Virus record (IMG/VR): IMGVR_UViG_3300050015_000096
Location: 1 to 32,971 of that record
Length of the DNA stretch: 32,971 nucleotides
From: a virus
Direction: 5' to 3' (one strand)
Position 1 is the stretch's first letter, and each line of letters begins with the position of its first letter. Below the pieces are notes generated by a model. It made no database searches. It worked only from the letters and a program-made list of their open reading frames with translations, and was not told where the DNA came from. Positions 26,602 through 32,971 of this stretch are shown in pieces. Made by a program: the position numbers and the translations under genes.

Positions 26602-27249
26602 ATGGATGAACAGGAAGCTGTAACTCAGGTAGAGCCAACTACCGACACGGAATCAGCACCCGTAGAAACAACCAGCGAGCCCTCTGTTGAAACGCCAGCC
26701 AGTGTGTCAACTGAGCCAGAGACAAGTTCGTCGGTACCCTATGAGCGATTCAAGGAAATCAACGACAAGTATCGTGACCTTGAGGAACAAGTATCTCGTA
26801 TACAAGCTCAACAGGCACCAACCCCGCAGTATCAAGCACCAAGCGCAGACCCAGACACCGATTCTTATGTAGATGCCCGAGCCGAACAAAAAGCAAAGGT
26901 AATATATGAACGGAATGAAGAGGCAAGGTTTGATTCTAAACACGCTAAAGAATTTGACAAGGATAAGCTCCTTCGAGCGGCTTATATCCTGGAAGTCCAG
27001 GACCTAATGTCAAAAGGTCGTTATGTCGACCGTGAAACAGCGTTAGAACAAGCTAAAGAAGTGGTAGAGGGTAGGGCAAAACCTATCGTCGCCGCCGCCA
27101 AACAAGAGGGTTTGAAAGAGGGACAAGATATTGCAAAAACCAAGCAACAGCTTGGCGCTATCGGTGAGACTGGCAAACAGCCAGAATTAGACGACTCAAA
27201 GTTGTCCGCCGATGAGTTCGCAAAGAAATACAACATCCCTCGTGCGTAA
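26602..27249 (+). CDS. Scaffolding protein
   Basis: 215 residues: an acidic Thr/Ser/Glu/Pro-rich N-terminal third (residues 1-45), a coiled-coil segment (VPYERFKEINDKYRDLEEQV) that is characteristic of phage scaffolds, a Gln/Pro linker, and helical C-terminal parts rich in Lys and Glu (KQEGLKEGQDIAKTKQQLGA; ADEFAKKYNI). Charged helical scaffolds sit directly before the major capsid gene, as here. It guides prohead assembly and is later released. Confidence 0.75.
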   Translation: MDEQEAVTQVEPTTDTESAPVETTSEPSVETPASVSTEPETSSSVPYERFKEINDKYRDLEEQVSRIQAQQAPTPQYQAPSADPDTDSYVDARAEQKAKVIYERNEEARFDSKHAKEFDKDKLLRAAYILEVQDLMSKGRYVDRETALEQAKEVVEGRAKPIVAAAKQEGLKEGQDIAKTKQQLGAIGETGKQPELDDSKLSADEFAKKYNIPRA

Positions 27250-27257
27250 GCACTTCT

Positions 27258-27310
27258 AGCTATCAGAAATTCCCTAAAGGATAACTCGGTCGAATAGCTG
27301 AATGGGAATT
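27258..27310 (+). promoter_or_regulatory. Crossed inverted repeats before the capsid gene, possible pseudoknot
   Basis: AGCTAT (27258-27263) can pair with ATAGCT (27294-27299) and AATTCCC (27268-27274) with GGGAATT (27304-27310). The pairs interleave, so both together would form a pseudoknot just before the capsid ribosome site (AAAGGA). Possible translational control. Confidence 0.4.
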
Positions 27311-27326
27311 AAAGGACCTTAAAAAC

Positions 27327-28313
27327 ATGGCATATACAATTACCACTAACACTGGTACAGTAACCGCCGTTCCTAAGTTTTACGACAAAACTTGGTTAGA
27401 GAGATTATTTCCTCAACTCGTTATGCTTGACTATTGTATCAAAAAACCAATAGACAGCAACATGGGTACTACTATCTACTTCCCAAGAATGCAGAATACA
27501 ACTGGCTTCACCGCCGCTTCTGCTTATGCGTTAACTCAGGGTACAATTGTCACTCCACAAGCGGTATCCGACCAACAGGTTTCTGCAAATATCGAGCAAT
27601 ACGGTAATGCACGAGCTATCTGGGATATCACGCAAATGGCTGCAATTTCTACCTTCGTTACCGAAGCCGTCAAGGAACAAGCTGACTTTGCTGCTAAATT
27701 AGTCGACCTAAGAATCATTGAGGAATCCCTTGGCACATCCTCACACGCTTCAGGCGACGCAGGCGCAGGCTTCCCAGTTATCGTCTTCAACACCAACTCT
27801 GCTGTTGAAGAAGCTGGCGCAGTCTCAGGCCGTATCTTAGCTGCAGGCAGTGAGCACAGATTAACGGGTAAAACAATCCGACGTGGCGTAAGTCAATTAC
27901 GTTCATTAAACGTTCGTCCTTACGACGATGGTTTATACGCTTTGGTTGTTAGCTCAATCAGTGCTTATCGGTTAATGGCTGATAGTGAATGGCAAGCTGC
28001 ATACGAATACACAGACCCAGAGAACATGAGAAAAGGCGTCGTTGGCTCAATCTTCGGTGCTAAAGTTATCATTGATAACAACATCTTCTCCTCGGCTTGT
28101 GGTTCAAATGGCGCAACCGTTTACTACTCCTTGTTACTTGGGCAGGGCGCTCTTGGCGCTACAGAACTTGGTGGCGGATATGAAACATATTCAACCGCTG
28201 GTGCTGATAGTTACAACCCGCTAGCTCAATTCACAACCTTTGGTTGGAAATGGCAGTTCGTAGCTAAGAGACTTAATGTCTCCTGCGGTACCGTCATCGT
28301 AACAGCTGACTAG
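27327..28313 (+). CDS. Major capsid protein
   Basis: 328 residues, like the N4 gp56/P22-type coat proteins with HK97 fold. Typical N-terminal segment (DYCIKKPIDSNMGTTIYFPR: 'P.p...G.ti.fpr'), a T-rich loop (ALTQGTIVTPQAVSDQQVSA), the long spine helix (ISTFVTEAVKEQADFAAKLV), and an A-domain-like region (YDDGLYALVVSSISAYRLMA; SIFGAKVIIDNNIF). No proteolytic leader is apparent. It follows the scaffold and is followed by a hairpin, as is common for the most abundantly expressed phage gene. Confidence 0.85.
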   Translation: MAYTITTNTGTVTAVPKFYDKTWLERLFPQLVMLDYCIKKPIDSNMGTTIYFPRMQNTTGFTAASAYALTQGTIVTPQAVSDQQVSANIEQYGNARAIWDITQMAAISTFVTEAVKEQADFAAKLVDLRIIEESLGTSSHASGDAGAGFPVIVFNTNSAVEEAGAVSGRILAAGSEHRLTGKTIRRGVSQLRSLNVRPYDDGLYALVVSSISAYRLMADSEWQAAYEYTDPENMRKGVVGSIFGAKVIIDNNIFSSACGSNGATVYYSLLLGQGALGATELGGGYETYSTAGADSYNPLAQFTTFGWKWQFVAKRLNVSCGTVIVTAD

Positions 28314-28315
28314 TT

Positions 28316-28360
28316 CTAACGAAAGTTAGTTCCACATAAGGGGGGCGATTCGTTCGCCCC
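28316..28360 (+). terminator. Hairpins after the capsid gene
   Basis: CTAAC-GAAA-GTTAG (28316-28329) is a small stable tetraloop hairpin, and GGGGCGA/TCGCCCC (28342-28360) a 7-bp GC-rich stem around TTCGT. The following TCTAGTTGTG is not a clear T-run, so this is a partial terminator or 3'-end stabiliser that could raise capsid over downstream expression. Confidence 0.55.
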
Positions 28361-28385
28361 TCTAGTTGTGTAAAAAAGGAAAAAC

Positions 28386-28556
28386 ATGGCAGATATGGGA
28401 AACATCAAAACCGTTGTCGACAACCATAAGACAACTTTGGCGAGTACGGCCGCTCAGAAGAAAAGAGACTACATTCAGGCAACAGATTTAAGTCAAGCTC
28501 AGAAGTATATTCTAAGAAGATATGCAGATACGGGTGCGGCTGAAATCAATAACTAA
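28386..28556 (+). CDS. 56-residue helical protein after the capsid
   Basis: AAAAAAGGAAAAAC before ATG 28386. Helical with Lys/Gln/Arg (KTTLASTAAQKKRDYIQATD; QAQKYILRRYADTG). Position right after the capsid suggests a head-completion or minor capsid-linked protein; no family recognised. Confidence 0.6.
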   Translation: MADMGNIKTVVDNHKTTLASTAAQKKRDYIQATDLSQAQKYILRRYADTGAAEINN

Positions 28557-28574
28557 TATTTAAAAGGAGGAACA

Positions 28575-30161
28575 GTGAATCCATTTTCAGAAGATGAGAA
28601 GAAATTCTCTCTAATTGCTCCCTGTTATGGGATAACTTATCAGCATCTACCGCAATGGGTAGAAGCTCTATCAAAACAAGAATATAAAAACTTTGAGGCT
28701 ATCGTGGTTTTCGATGGCCCGCACCGAAAGGGTCGTAATCTACTCGATAAACTCATCAAGGAGTATAAGGACCTAGATATCGCCTACTATACCATCCCGC
28801 ACGGGGGCGCCTGTGCTGCTCGTAATCATGGAGCAAAGATGGCTAAAGGTGATTTTTTGGCTTTTCCGTCACCCGACATCTATCTATATCCCTCATGCTT
28901 AAGGATATGGGCTAACGCCTTTGACGAACATCCAGAATGCAACCGTGTTTGGGGTCTATATGACCTAATAAGAGAAGACGGGTCCATTTCAAGCCCTATT
29001 GGGAACGCTCCCACCTTTCCAGACGGAACGGTCTGGTATGAGGGGTTTAAGTTCTCTCCGTTCGCCGATGGTACCTTCCCTTGTCGAGCTAACGACTTTA
29101 TTGGCTGGGACGAGGACTGTTACTCACTAAATGACTGGGAGTTCTCGGTTAGGATGCTTAAGAGAGATAACTTTAAGGGTAAGGACTGGCAATATATTCC
29201 AATATCCTTCTTTAAGGCCGAAATGCCTAAGGCTGGTGGTCTATCCGACGACTCTCACAAGAACTGGGTTGAACGTAAGGAATATATCCAAAAACATAAC
29301 GGAATTGAACCTAAACCAATCTGTGTTTCCTCACTAGGGGCACCGACTCACGGTTACAATGTCTCTAAAATACTTGATGCTGAGTTCCTGTCTCGACCGA
29401 TGTTTAAGGACAATAACTATAAAATAATCTACCTCTTGGGTTTCTATACAGGACAAGACTCCTATACGGCTCAATCACACATGGAAGTCCTTCAAGGCTT
29501 CAAGGGCAAGAAGATTATTCACTGGATTGGCTCTGATATCATGCAATTACACTGGAATTGCTCTTTTGAGAAGCTAAAAGCTCTTAAGAAGTGGTTTAAG
29601 GACGAGAAGGTCATCCACCTATGTGAGGCAGACTTTACTCAGAAAGAACTCGCCGAAGTCGGGATTAAGGCCAAAATAGTCCCAATTCCTCCAGATAAAC
29701 TCTATAAACCGCTACCACTACCAGAAGAGTTTGCGGTTGCTATCTATAGCCCTAACTCAGAACTCTATAACAATGATTTAATGTACGAAATCGTTCGGTC
29801 TATGCCCGACGTAAAGTTCTACTTCTTTGGCGATGCCGAGAAGAAGGGACAAAAGGGTGACAACTGGGAACAGTTAGGTTGGATTGACCTAGATGAATGG
29901 ATGCCCAAGTTCTCCTGTAACCTACGGGTTATGGGTCACGACGGTCTTCCTCTAACGCCGATTAAGTTCATCACGGCTGGCAGACACGTCGTCATGAACA
30001 AACCGCTGTTTGGAGCGATAGAATGTACAAACAGTCGACCCGACATCGTAAAAGCCGTTAGAAAGGCTCAGGAGAGCCCGTTTTTAGCCAAAAATGCCAA
30101 ATATTGGCAAAAAGAGATGGATTTTGCTAAATATAACGAAACGATTAGGGGGCTAAAATGA
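28575..30161 (+). CDS. Two-domain glycosyltransferase (GT2-like plus GT-B-like)
   Basis: 528 residues starting at GTG 28575 (AAGGAGGAACA upstream). Residues ~9-230 are a GT-A/GT2-like domain: FSLIAPCYGITYQHLPQWVE, VVFDGP (44-49), ACAARNHGAKMAKGDFLAFP, with PSPDIYL where the DxD region usually lies and DWEFSVRML as the catalytic-base region. Residues ~270-528 look like a GT-B transferase or its C-terminal half (IHWIGSDIMQLHW; HLCEADFTQKELAE; TAGRHVVMNKP). Such fusions attach more than one sugar or work on a repeating chain. Downstream of the capsid, so virion glycosylation is plausible. Confidence 0.75.
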   Translation: MNPFSEDEKKFSLIAPCYGITYQHLPQWVEALSKQEYKNFEAIVVFDGPHRKGRNLLDKLIKEYKDLDIAYYTIPHGGACAARNHGAKMAKGDFLAFPSPDIYLYPSCLRIWANAFDEHPECNRVWGLYDLIREDGSISSPIGNAPTFPDGTVWYEGFKFSPFADGTFPCRANDFIGWDEDCYSLNDWEFSVRMLKRDNFKGKDWQYIPISFFKAEMPKAGGLSDDSHKNWVERKEYIQKHNGIEPKPICVSSLGAPTHGYNVSKILDAEFLSRPMFKDNNYKIIYLLGFYTGQDSYTAQSHMEVLQGFKGKKIIHWIGSDIMQLHWNCSFEKLKALKKWFKDEKVIHLCEADFTQKELAEVGIKAKIVPIPPDKLYKPLPLPEEFAVAIYSPNSELYNNDLMYEIVRSMPDVKFYFFGDAEKKGQKGDNWEQLGWIDLDEWMPKFSCNLRVMGHDGLPLTPIKFITAGRHVVMNKPLFGAIECTNSRPDIVKAVRKAQESPFLAKNAKYWQKEMDFAKYNETIRGLK

Positions 30162-30835
30162 AGAAGTTTAGTTTTATCATGCCGACCTTAAATCAGGAGA
30201 CCTATATTGCAGAAGCGATTCAGTCGGTCCTTGGTCAGACCTATAAGAAGTGGGAACTGATTATCATAAATGACGGATGCACCGACGCTACCGACAAGGT
30301 GGTTAATTACTACGTCAACAAGTACCCAGACAAGATTAAGTACCTAAGTAACGAGAAGAACCTAGGTATGGGGTTAACTCGTAATAAAGGTATCGCCGCC
30401 TCCGATGGCGACTACATCGTCGTTATTGACTCAGATGACTATTCCCATCCAGAGAGGCTTAAGAAAGCTCTCCCTTATCTAAAGAAGTATGACTTCATCT
30501 ATACTGACTACGTGAACTGCGACACCGCACTACGGGCCGAGAGTATGTACTCTGCTCCAAGCGTTATAAACCTTGAGAATATTGCGATGAATGCCTCTGT
30601 GCCTCACGGTACGGTTATTGCCAATCGTAAATGCTTCGTTGAGAATCCTTATGATGACCTTAGGGTGAATGAAGACGGTTATATGTGGTTACACTGGTTT
30701 AAAGCGGGATACACCTATAAACATATTACCTTCCCCAGTATCTTAGTTAGGGAGCATCCTAAAAGATGTTCAAACACTGAGTTAAAAGAAGTCAAAGAAA
30801 TCACCAAAAGACTAAAGAAAGATATCAATGTATGA
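30158..30835 (+). CDS. Family 2 glycosyltransferase
   Basis: 225 residues. FSFIMPTLNQETYIAEAIQS is the classic GT2 start, IIINDGCTDAT (36-46) binds the nucleotide, DSDD (91-94) is the DxD metal site, and NEDGYMWLHW holds the catalytic base region. No membrane segment, so it acts in the cytoplasm. Overlaps both neighbours by 4-8 bases, so it is co-translated with the large transferase and the methyltransferase. Confidence 0.85.
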   Translation: MKKFSFIMPTLNQETYIAEAIQSVLGQTYKKWELIIINDGCTDATDKVVNYYVNKYPDKIKYLSNEKNLGMGLTRNKGIAASDGDYIVVIDSDDYSHPERLKKALPYLKKYDFIYTDYVNCDTALRAESMYSAPSVINLENIAMNASVPHGTVIANRKCFVENPYDDLRVNEDGYMWLHWFKAGYTYKHITFPSILVREHPKRCSNTELKEVKEITKRLKKDINV

Positions 30836-31307
30836 CTATAGGGCAAAGTGGGAAAACTCCACGTGGGGTTCTTCTTATGCCGATGAATGGCCTTCTCTTA
30901 TAAAGTCACAGTTAATTCCAGGAACGATACTTGACTTAGGCTGTGGGACGGGAAGATTCAGCGGTATCTTCGACTCAAAAGGATATCTTGGCGCAGACTT
31001 CCCAAAGGCCGTAGAAAGTGCTAGGTGTGAACACCCTAAACACAAATATAAAGTCTTAGACATTATTACCGACAAAATACCTAAGGCTGACAATATCTTC
31101 TGCTGGACAGTATTAGAACATATCCCCGTTGAGGAGATTGACCAGGTAATGGATAAAATACTAAAGGCTGGTAAAAACGTTATTTGTACTGAACCAGACG
31201 GTTTTACAAACGAGATTACCAGTTATTGCCACTGTCACGATTACGCTAAGTACGGTTTGAAGGTGGTTCACGACTTTGGTAACGTCAAGATGTGGAGGAA
31301 TATATGA
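30828..31307 (+). CDS. SAM-dependent methyltransferase
   Basis: 159 residues with motif I ILDLGCGTGRF (34-44) that binds S-adenosylmethionine, a motif II-like Asp in LGADF, and FCWTVLEHIP as motif IV. A compact class I enzyme; placed among glycosyltransferases, its target is likely a sugar hydroxyl or amino group. End overlaps the epimerase start (ATGA). Confidence 0.8.
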   Translation: MYDYRAKWENSTWGSSYADEWPSLIKSQLIPGTILDLGCGTGRFSGIFDSKGYLGADFPKAVESARCEHPKHKYKVLDIITDKIPKADNIFCWTVLEHIPVEEIDQVMDKILKAGKNVICTEPDGFTNEITSYCHCHDYAKYGLKVVHDFGNVKMWRNI

Positions 31308-32197
31308 TTGCTTTAATTGCTGGAAACAGACCACAATATATCAAAGCTGAAATTATACTTAAAAAGTTGAAATGTACTTATATTGATACGGGACAACATT
31401 ATGGGAATATGGCGAGTCCTTTTATTAAGACTAAACCAAACTATTCTTTAAAAGTGGACAATAGTCGACTTATCTCTTTAATGTCTCCCTTATATGACCT
31501 TCTGTCAGAATTACGACCCCAGCTAGTAGTGGTAATTGGCGATACCAATACCACCCTAGCTGGAGCATTAGTCGCCAATGAACTACATATACCCATTGCT
31601 CATATCGAGTCGGGGCTCCGTTCCTATGAAGATATGCCTGAAGAGAGTAACCGAGTAATGGTCGACCATATTTCCAAGTATCACTTCTGTCCCACAAAGT
31701 CGGCGATAGAAAATCTCGCCAAGGAGGGAATTTATAGCGAGGTCTATGCTTCTGGTGACGTTATGGCTGAAGTTATTAGCGGTACTTGGGAACCAGAAGA
31801 TTATATACTAGCAACGATTCACCGTCAAGCGAATGTTGACAAAAAAGATAAATTAGAGAACGTTTTGAATACTATAAAGACCCTATACCCAGGAGAACAC
31901 ATTGTCTGGCCAATGCATCCCAGAACCGCTAAGATGATAAAAGAATTTGGCTTAGATACGGGCGAGATAGACGTGATTGAACCTGTTAATTTCGAAGAGA
32001 TGATTGAACTGGAAAGACACGCCAAAAGCATTGTAACCGACTCTGGGGGAGTAATGAGGGAAGCCTACTTATTGGGTGTCCCTTTTATTGTTCTTAGAAA
32101 CAACACCGAGTGGGAAGAATTAAAGTCTGGAGAACGTGGTCTATTGGGAAGCGACGCATCGGATAGGATTAAGAATATATTGGAGGATTATGAATAA
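31304..32197 (+). CDS. UDP-GlcNAc 2-epimerase-like protein (WecB type)
   Basis: 297 residues from ATG 31304, five bases after GGAGG; a GTG 12 bases earlier overlaps that site. Motifs of the family: GNRPQYIK (7-14), VVIGDTNTTL (77-85), AHIESGLRS (99-107), MPEESNRVMVDH (111-122), TIHR (171-174), MHPRT, DSGGVMREAYLLGVP (246-260), and NTEWEE near the end. It interconverts UDP-GlcNAc and UDP-ManNAc. It is ~75 residues shorter than E. coli WecB, with the losses in loops, and the catalytic residues are all kept. Confidence 0.85.
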   Translation: MIALIAGNRPQYIKAEIILKKLKCTYIDTGQHYGNMASPFIKTKPNYSLKVDNSRLISLMSPLYDLLSELRPQLVVVIGDTNTTLAGALVANELHIPIAHIESGLRSYEDMPEESNRVMVDHISKYHFCPTKSAIENLAKEGIYSEVYASGDVMAEVISGTWEPEDYILATIHRQANVDKKDKLENVLNTIKTLYPGEHIVWPMHPRTAKMIKEFGLDTGEIDVIEPVNFEEMIELERHAKSIVTDSGGVMREAYLLGVPFIVLRNNTEWEELKSGERGLLGSDASDRIKNILEDYE

Positions 32198-32969
32198 AAT
32201 AGCAGGTATTGTAAAACAAGACTCAGGAGTTGGTTTCTATCGAATAGCCCAACCGCTTGCCTTTCTTAAAAGAGATAAGTTAGTTAAAGAGGTACGGATA
32301 ACGCCTTCTAGCGGTCATGGGATAACTACTCGTATTTCCGAGAACGATAACCCAGATAGTATTGTCTGGACCGACAAGATGTTAATGGAAATGTGTAAGG
32401 ATTCTTCGGTTATCTGGTCAACAATGATGTATGACATTGACGAGATGTTAAAGATAATGAATCTCCGTAAGTGGTCTGGAGCAAAGTGGATAGTCGATAT
32501 AGATGACGACCTATATTCAATCTCTTCAGATAATCCCTCTAAGAACTCCGTAGAGAAAGTGACGGGTCTCTTTGAAACCTGTTTGAAACTCTGCGATGGG
32601 GTTACCGTCTCGGTTCCTTCCTTAGTGGAAGTTTATAAACATCTTAATCCCAATATCTACGTCAACCCTAATGGCCTTGATTTTGATGAAATTTGGAACT
32701 CAGAAGGTGATAAGAACAAGGGAAAGATAAGAATCGGGTGGAGAGGCGCATATGGCCATACAGCCGACCTACAGAACATTGAACCAGTTTTACGAGCCTT
32801 ACAGAAGGACTACGACGTCCAATTTGTAACTTTTGGTTCAAAACCCAACTTTAAGAGCGAACATCACGGTTTTGTTCATCTACCAGAATACCCTAAAATG
32901 CTGGCTAGTCTGGCCCTAGATATAGCGGTCGTTCCTTTAATTGACTCAGACTACAACAAAGCAAAATAA
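32190..32969 (+). CDS. GT-B glycosyltransferase, apparently truncated
   Basis: 259 residues from ATG 32190, GGAGGATT upstream. N-terminal half: GVGFYRIAQPLAFLKRD and the TDKMLMEMCKDSS region with WIVDIDDDLYSIS as in phage and bacterial GT4-like proteins; second half: RIGWRGAYGHTADLQNIEPV and VVPLIDSDYNKAK. The family normally continues 'sN.k.lEy...G.P.i' past this point, but here a TAA follows AAAGCAAAA, so about 80-100 residues are missing. A frameshift in the A-rich tract, or a natural short form, is possible; the window edge is two bases beyond. Confidence 0.65.
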   Translation: MNKIAGIVKQDSGVGFYRIAQPLAFLKRDKLVKEVRITPSSGHGITTRISENDNPDSIVWTDKMLMEMCKDSSVIWSTMMYDIDEMLKIMNLRKWSGAKWIVDIDDDLYSISSDNPSKNSVEKVTGLFETCLKLCDGVTVSVPSLVEVYKHLNPNIYVNPNGLDFDEIWNSEGDKNKGKIRIGWRGAYGHTADLQNIEPVLRALQKDYDVQFVTFGSKPNFKSEHHGFVHLPEYPKMLASLALDIAVVPLIDSDYNKAK

Positions 32970-32971
32970 AA

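Noticed and set aside
1-32971. tRNA genes, CRISPR arrays, integrase, attachment sites, insertion sequences
   Set aside because: I looked for cloverleaf arms with TTCRA-type loops, regularly spaced repeats, recombinase motifs and terminal inverted repeats with transposase, and saw none that I can support.

Overview
The window is a stretch of a tailed double-stranded DNA bacteriophage genome, probably from an uncultivated phage. It holds a complete packaging and head block (small and large terminase, portal, scaffold, major capsid), virion-fibre-like proteins and a holin/endolysin-type lysis cassette. It also has the very dense, overlapping small genes (ATGA, TAATG and TGATG junctions) typical of lytic phages. 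Most genes have a clear AGGAGG-like Shine-Dalgarno site and all three stop codons are used normally, so the host is a bacterium with the standard code and moderately low GC. I see no integrase, no tRNA, no CRISPR array and no DNA polymerase or helicase in this window.

Layout. (1) 1-5400, plus strand: end of a large virion protein, several small structural or hypothetical proteins, a fibre-type protein, a 14-repeat beta-rich fibre-like protein, then lysis genes (coiled-coil/TM holin-like protein, CHAP endolysin, second small membrane protein), closed by a hairpin terminator that is shared with the convergent genes. (2) 5455-18193, minus strand: the early/accessory arm with RecA, HNH nuclease, metallophosphoesterase, SSB-like protein, RecB/Cas4-type PD-(D/E)XK nuclease, a winged-helix protein, ribbon-helix-helix-like proteins, a ParB-like protein, a lysozyme-like secreted protein, and many small genes. 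A large share of these encode zinc-ribbon proteins or single-pass membrane micropeptides of 19-50 residues. Three good minus-strand promoters (-35 TTGACA; near 18235, 16305 and 14250), one intrinsic terminator (16768-16792) and an iteron-bearing gene-free stretch (16320-16767) organise this arm. (3) 18335-32969, plus strand: small unknown gene, terminases, then a sugar-nucleotide cassette (HAD, 4,6-dehydratase, epimerase, beta-helix acetyltransferase, aminotransferase), a mini sigma factor, portal, scaffold and capsid, then glycosyltransferases, a methyltransferase and a UDP-GlcNAc 2-epimerase.

How it works together. RecA, the SSB-like protein, the RecB-type nuclease and the HNH/endonuclease VII-type enzymes suggest recombination-linked replication that borrows the host polymerase. 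The dehydratase, aminotransferase and acetyltransferase match the three chemical steps of UDP-bacillosamine-type sugar synthesis. With the transferases interleaved in the virion operon, this suggests that the phage makes and attaches its own unusual sugar, either to its particle or to the host surface.

Most notable points: an endonuclease VII-type domain fused in frame to a DegT/DnrJ-type aminotransferase, with a second copy of the aminotransferase's leading motif in the gene upstream; a 107-residue region-2-only sigma-like protein together with a recurring GCGTATAAAC-type motif 23-29 bases before three plus-strand gene starts; a swarm of membrane micropeptides; a frameshifted HNH gene; and a palindromic operator overlapping an early promoter.
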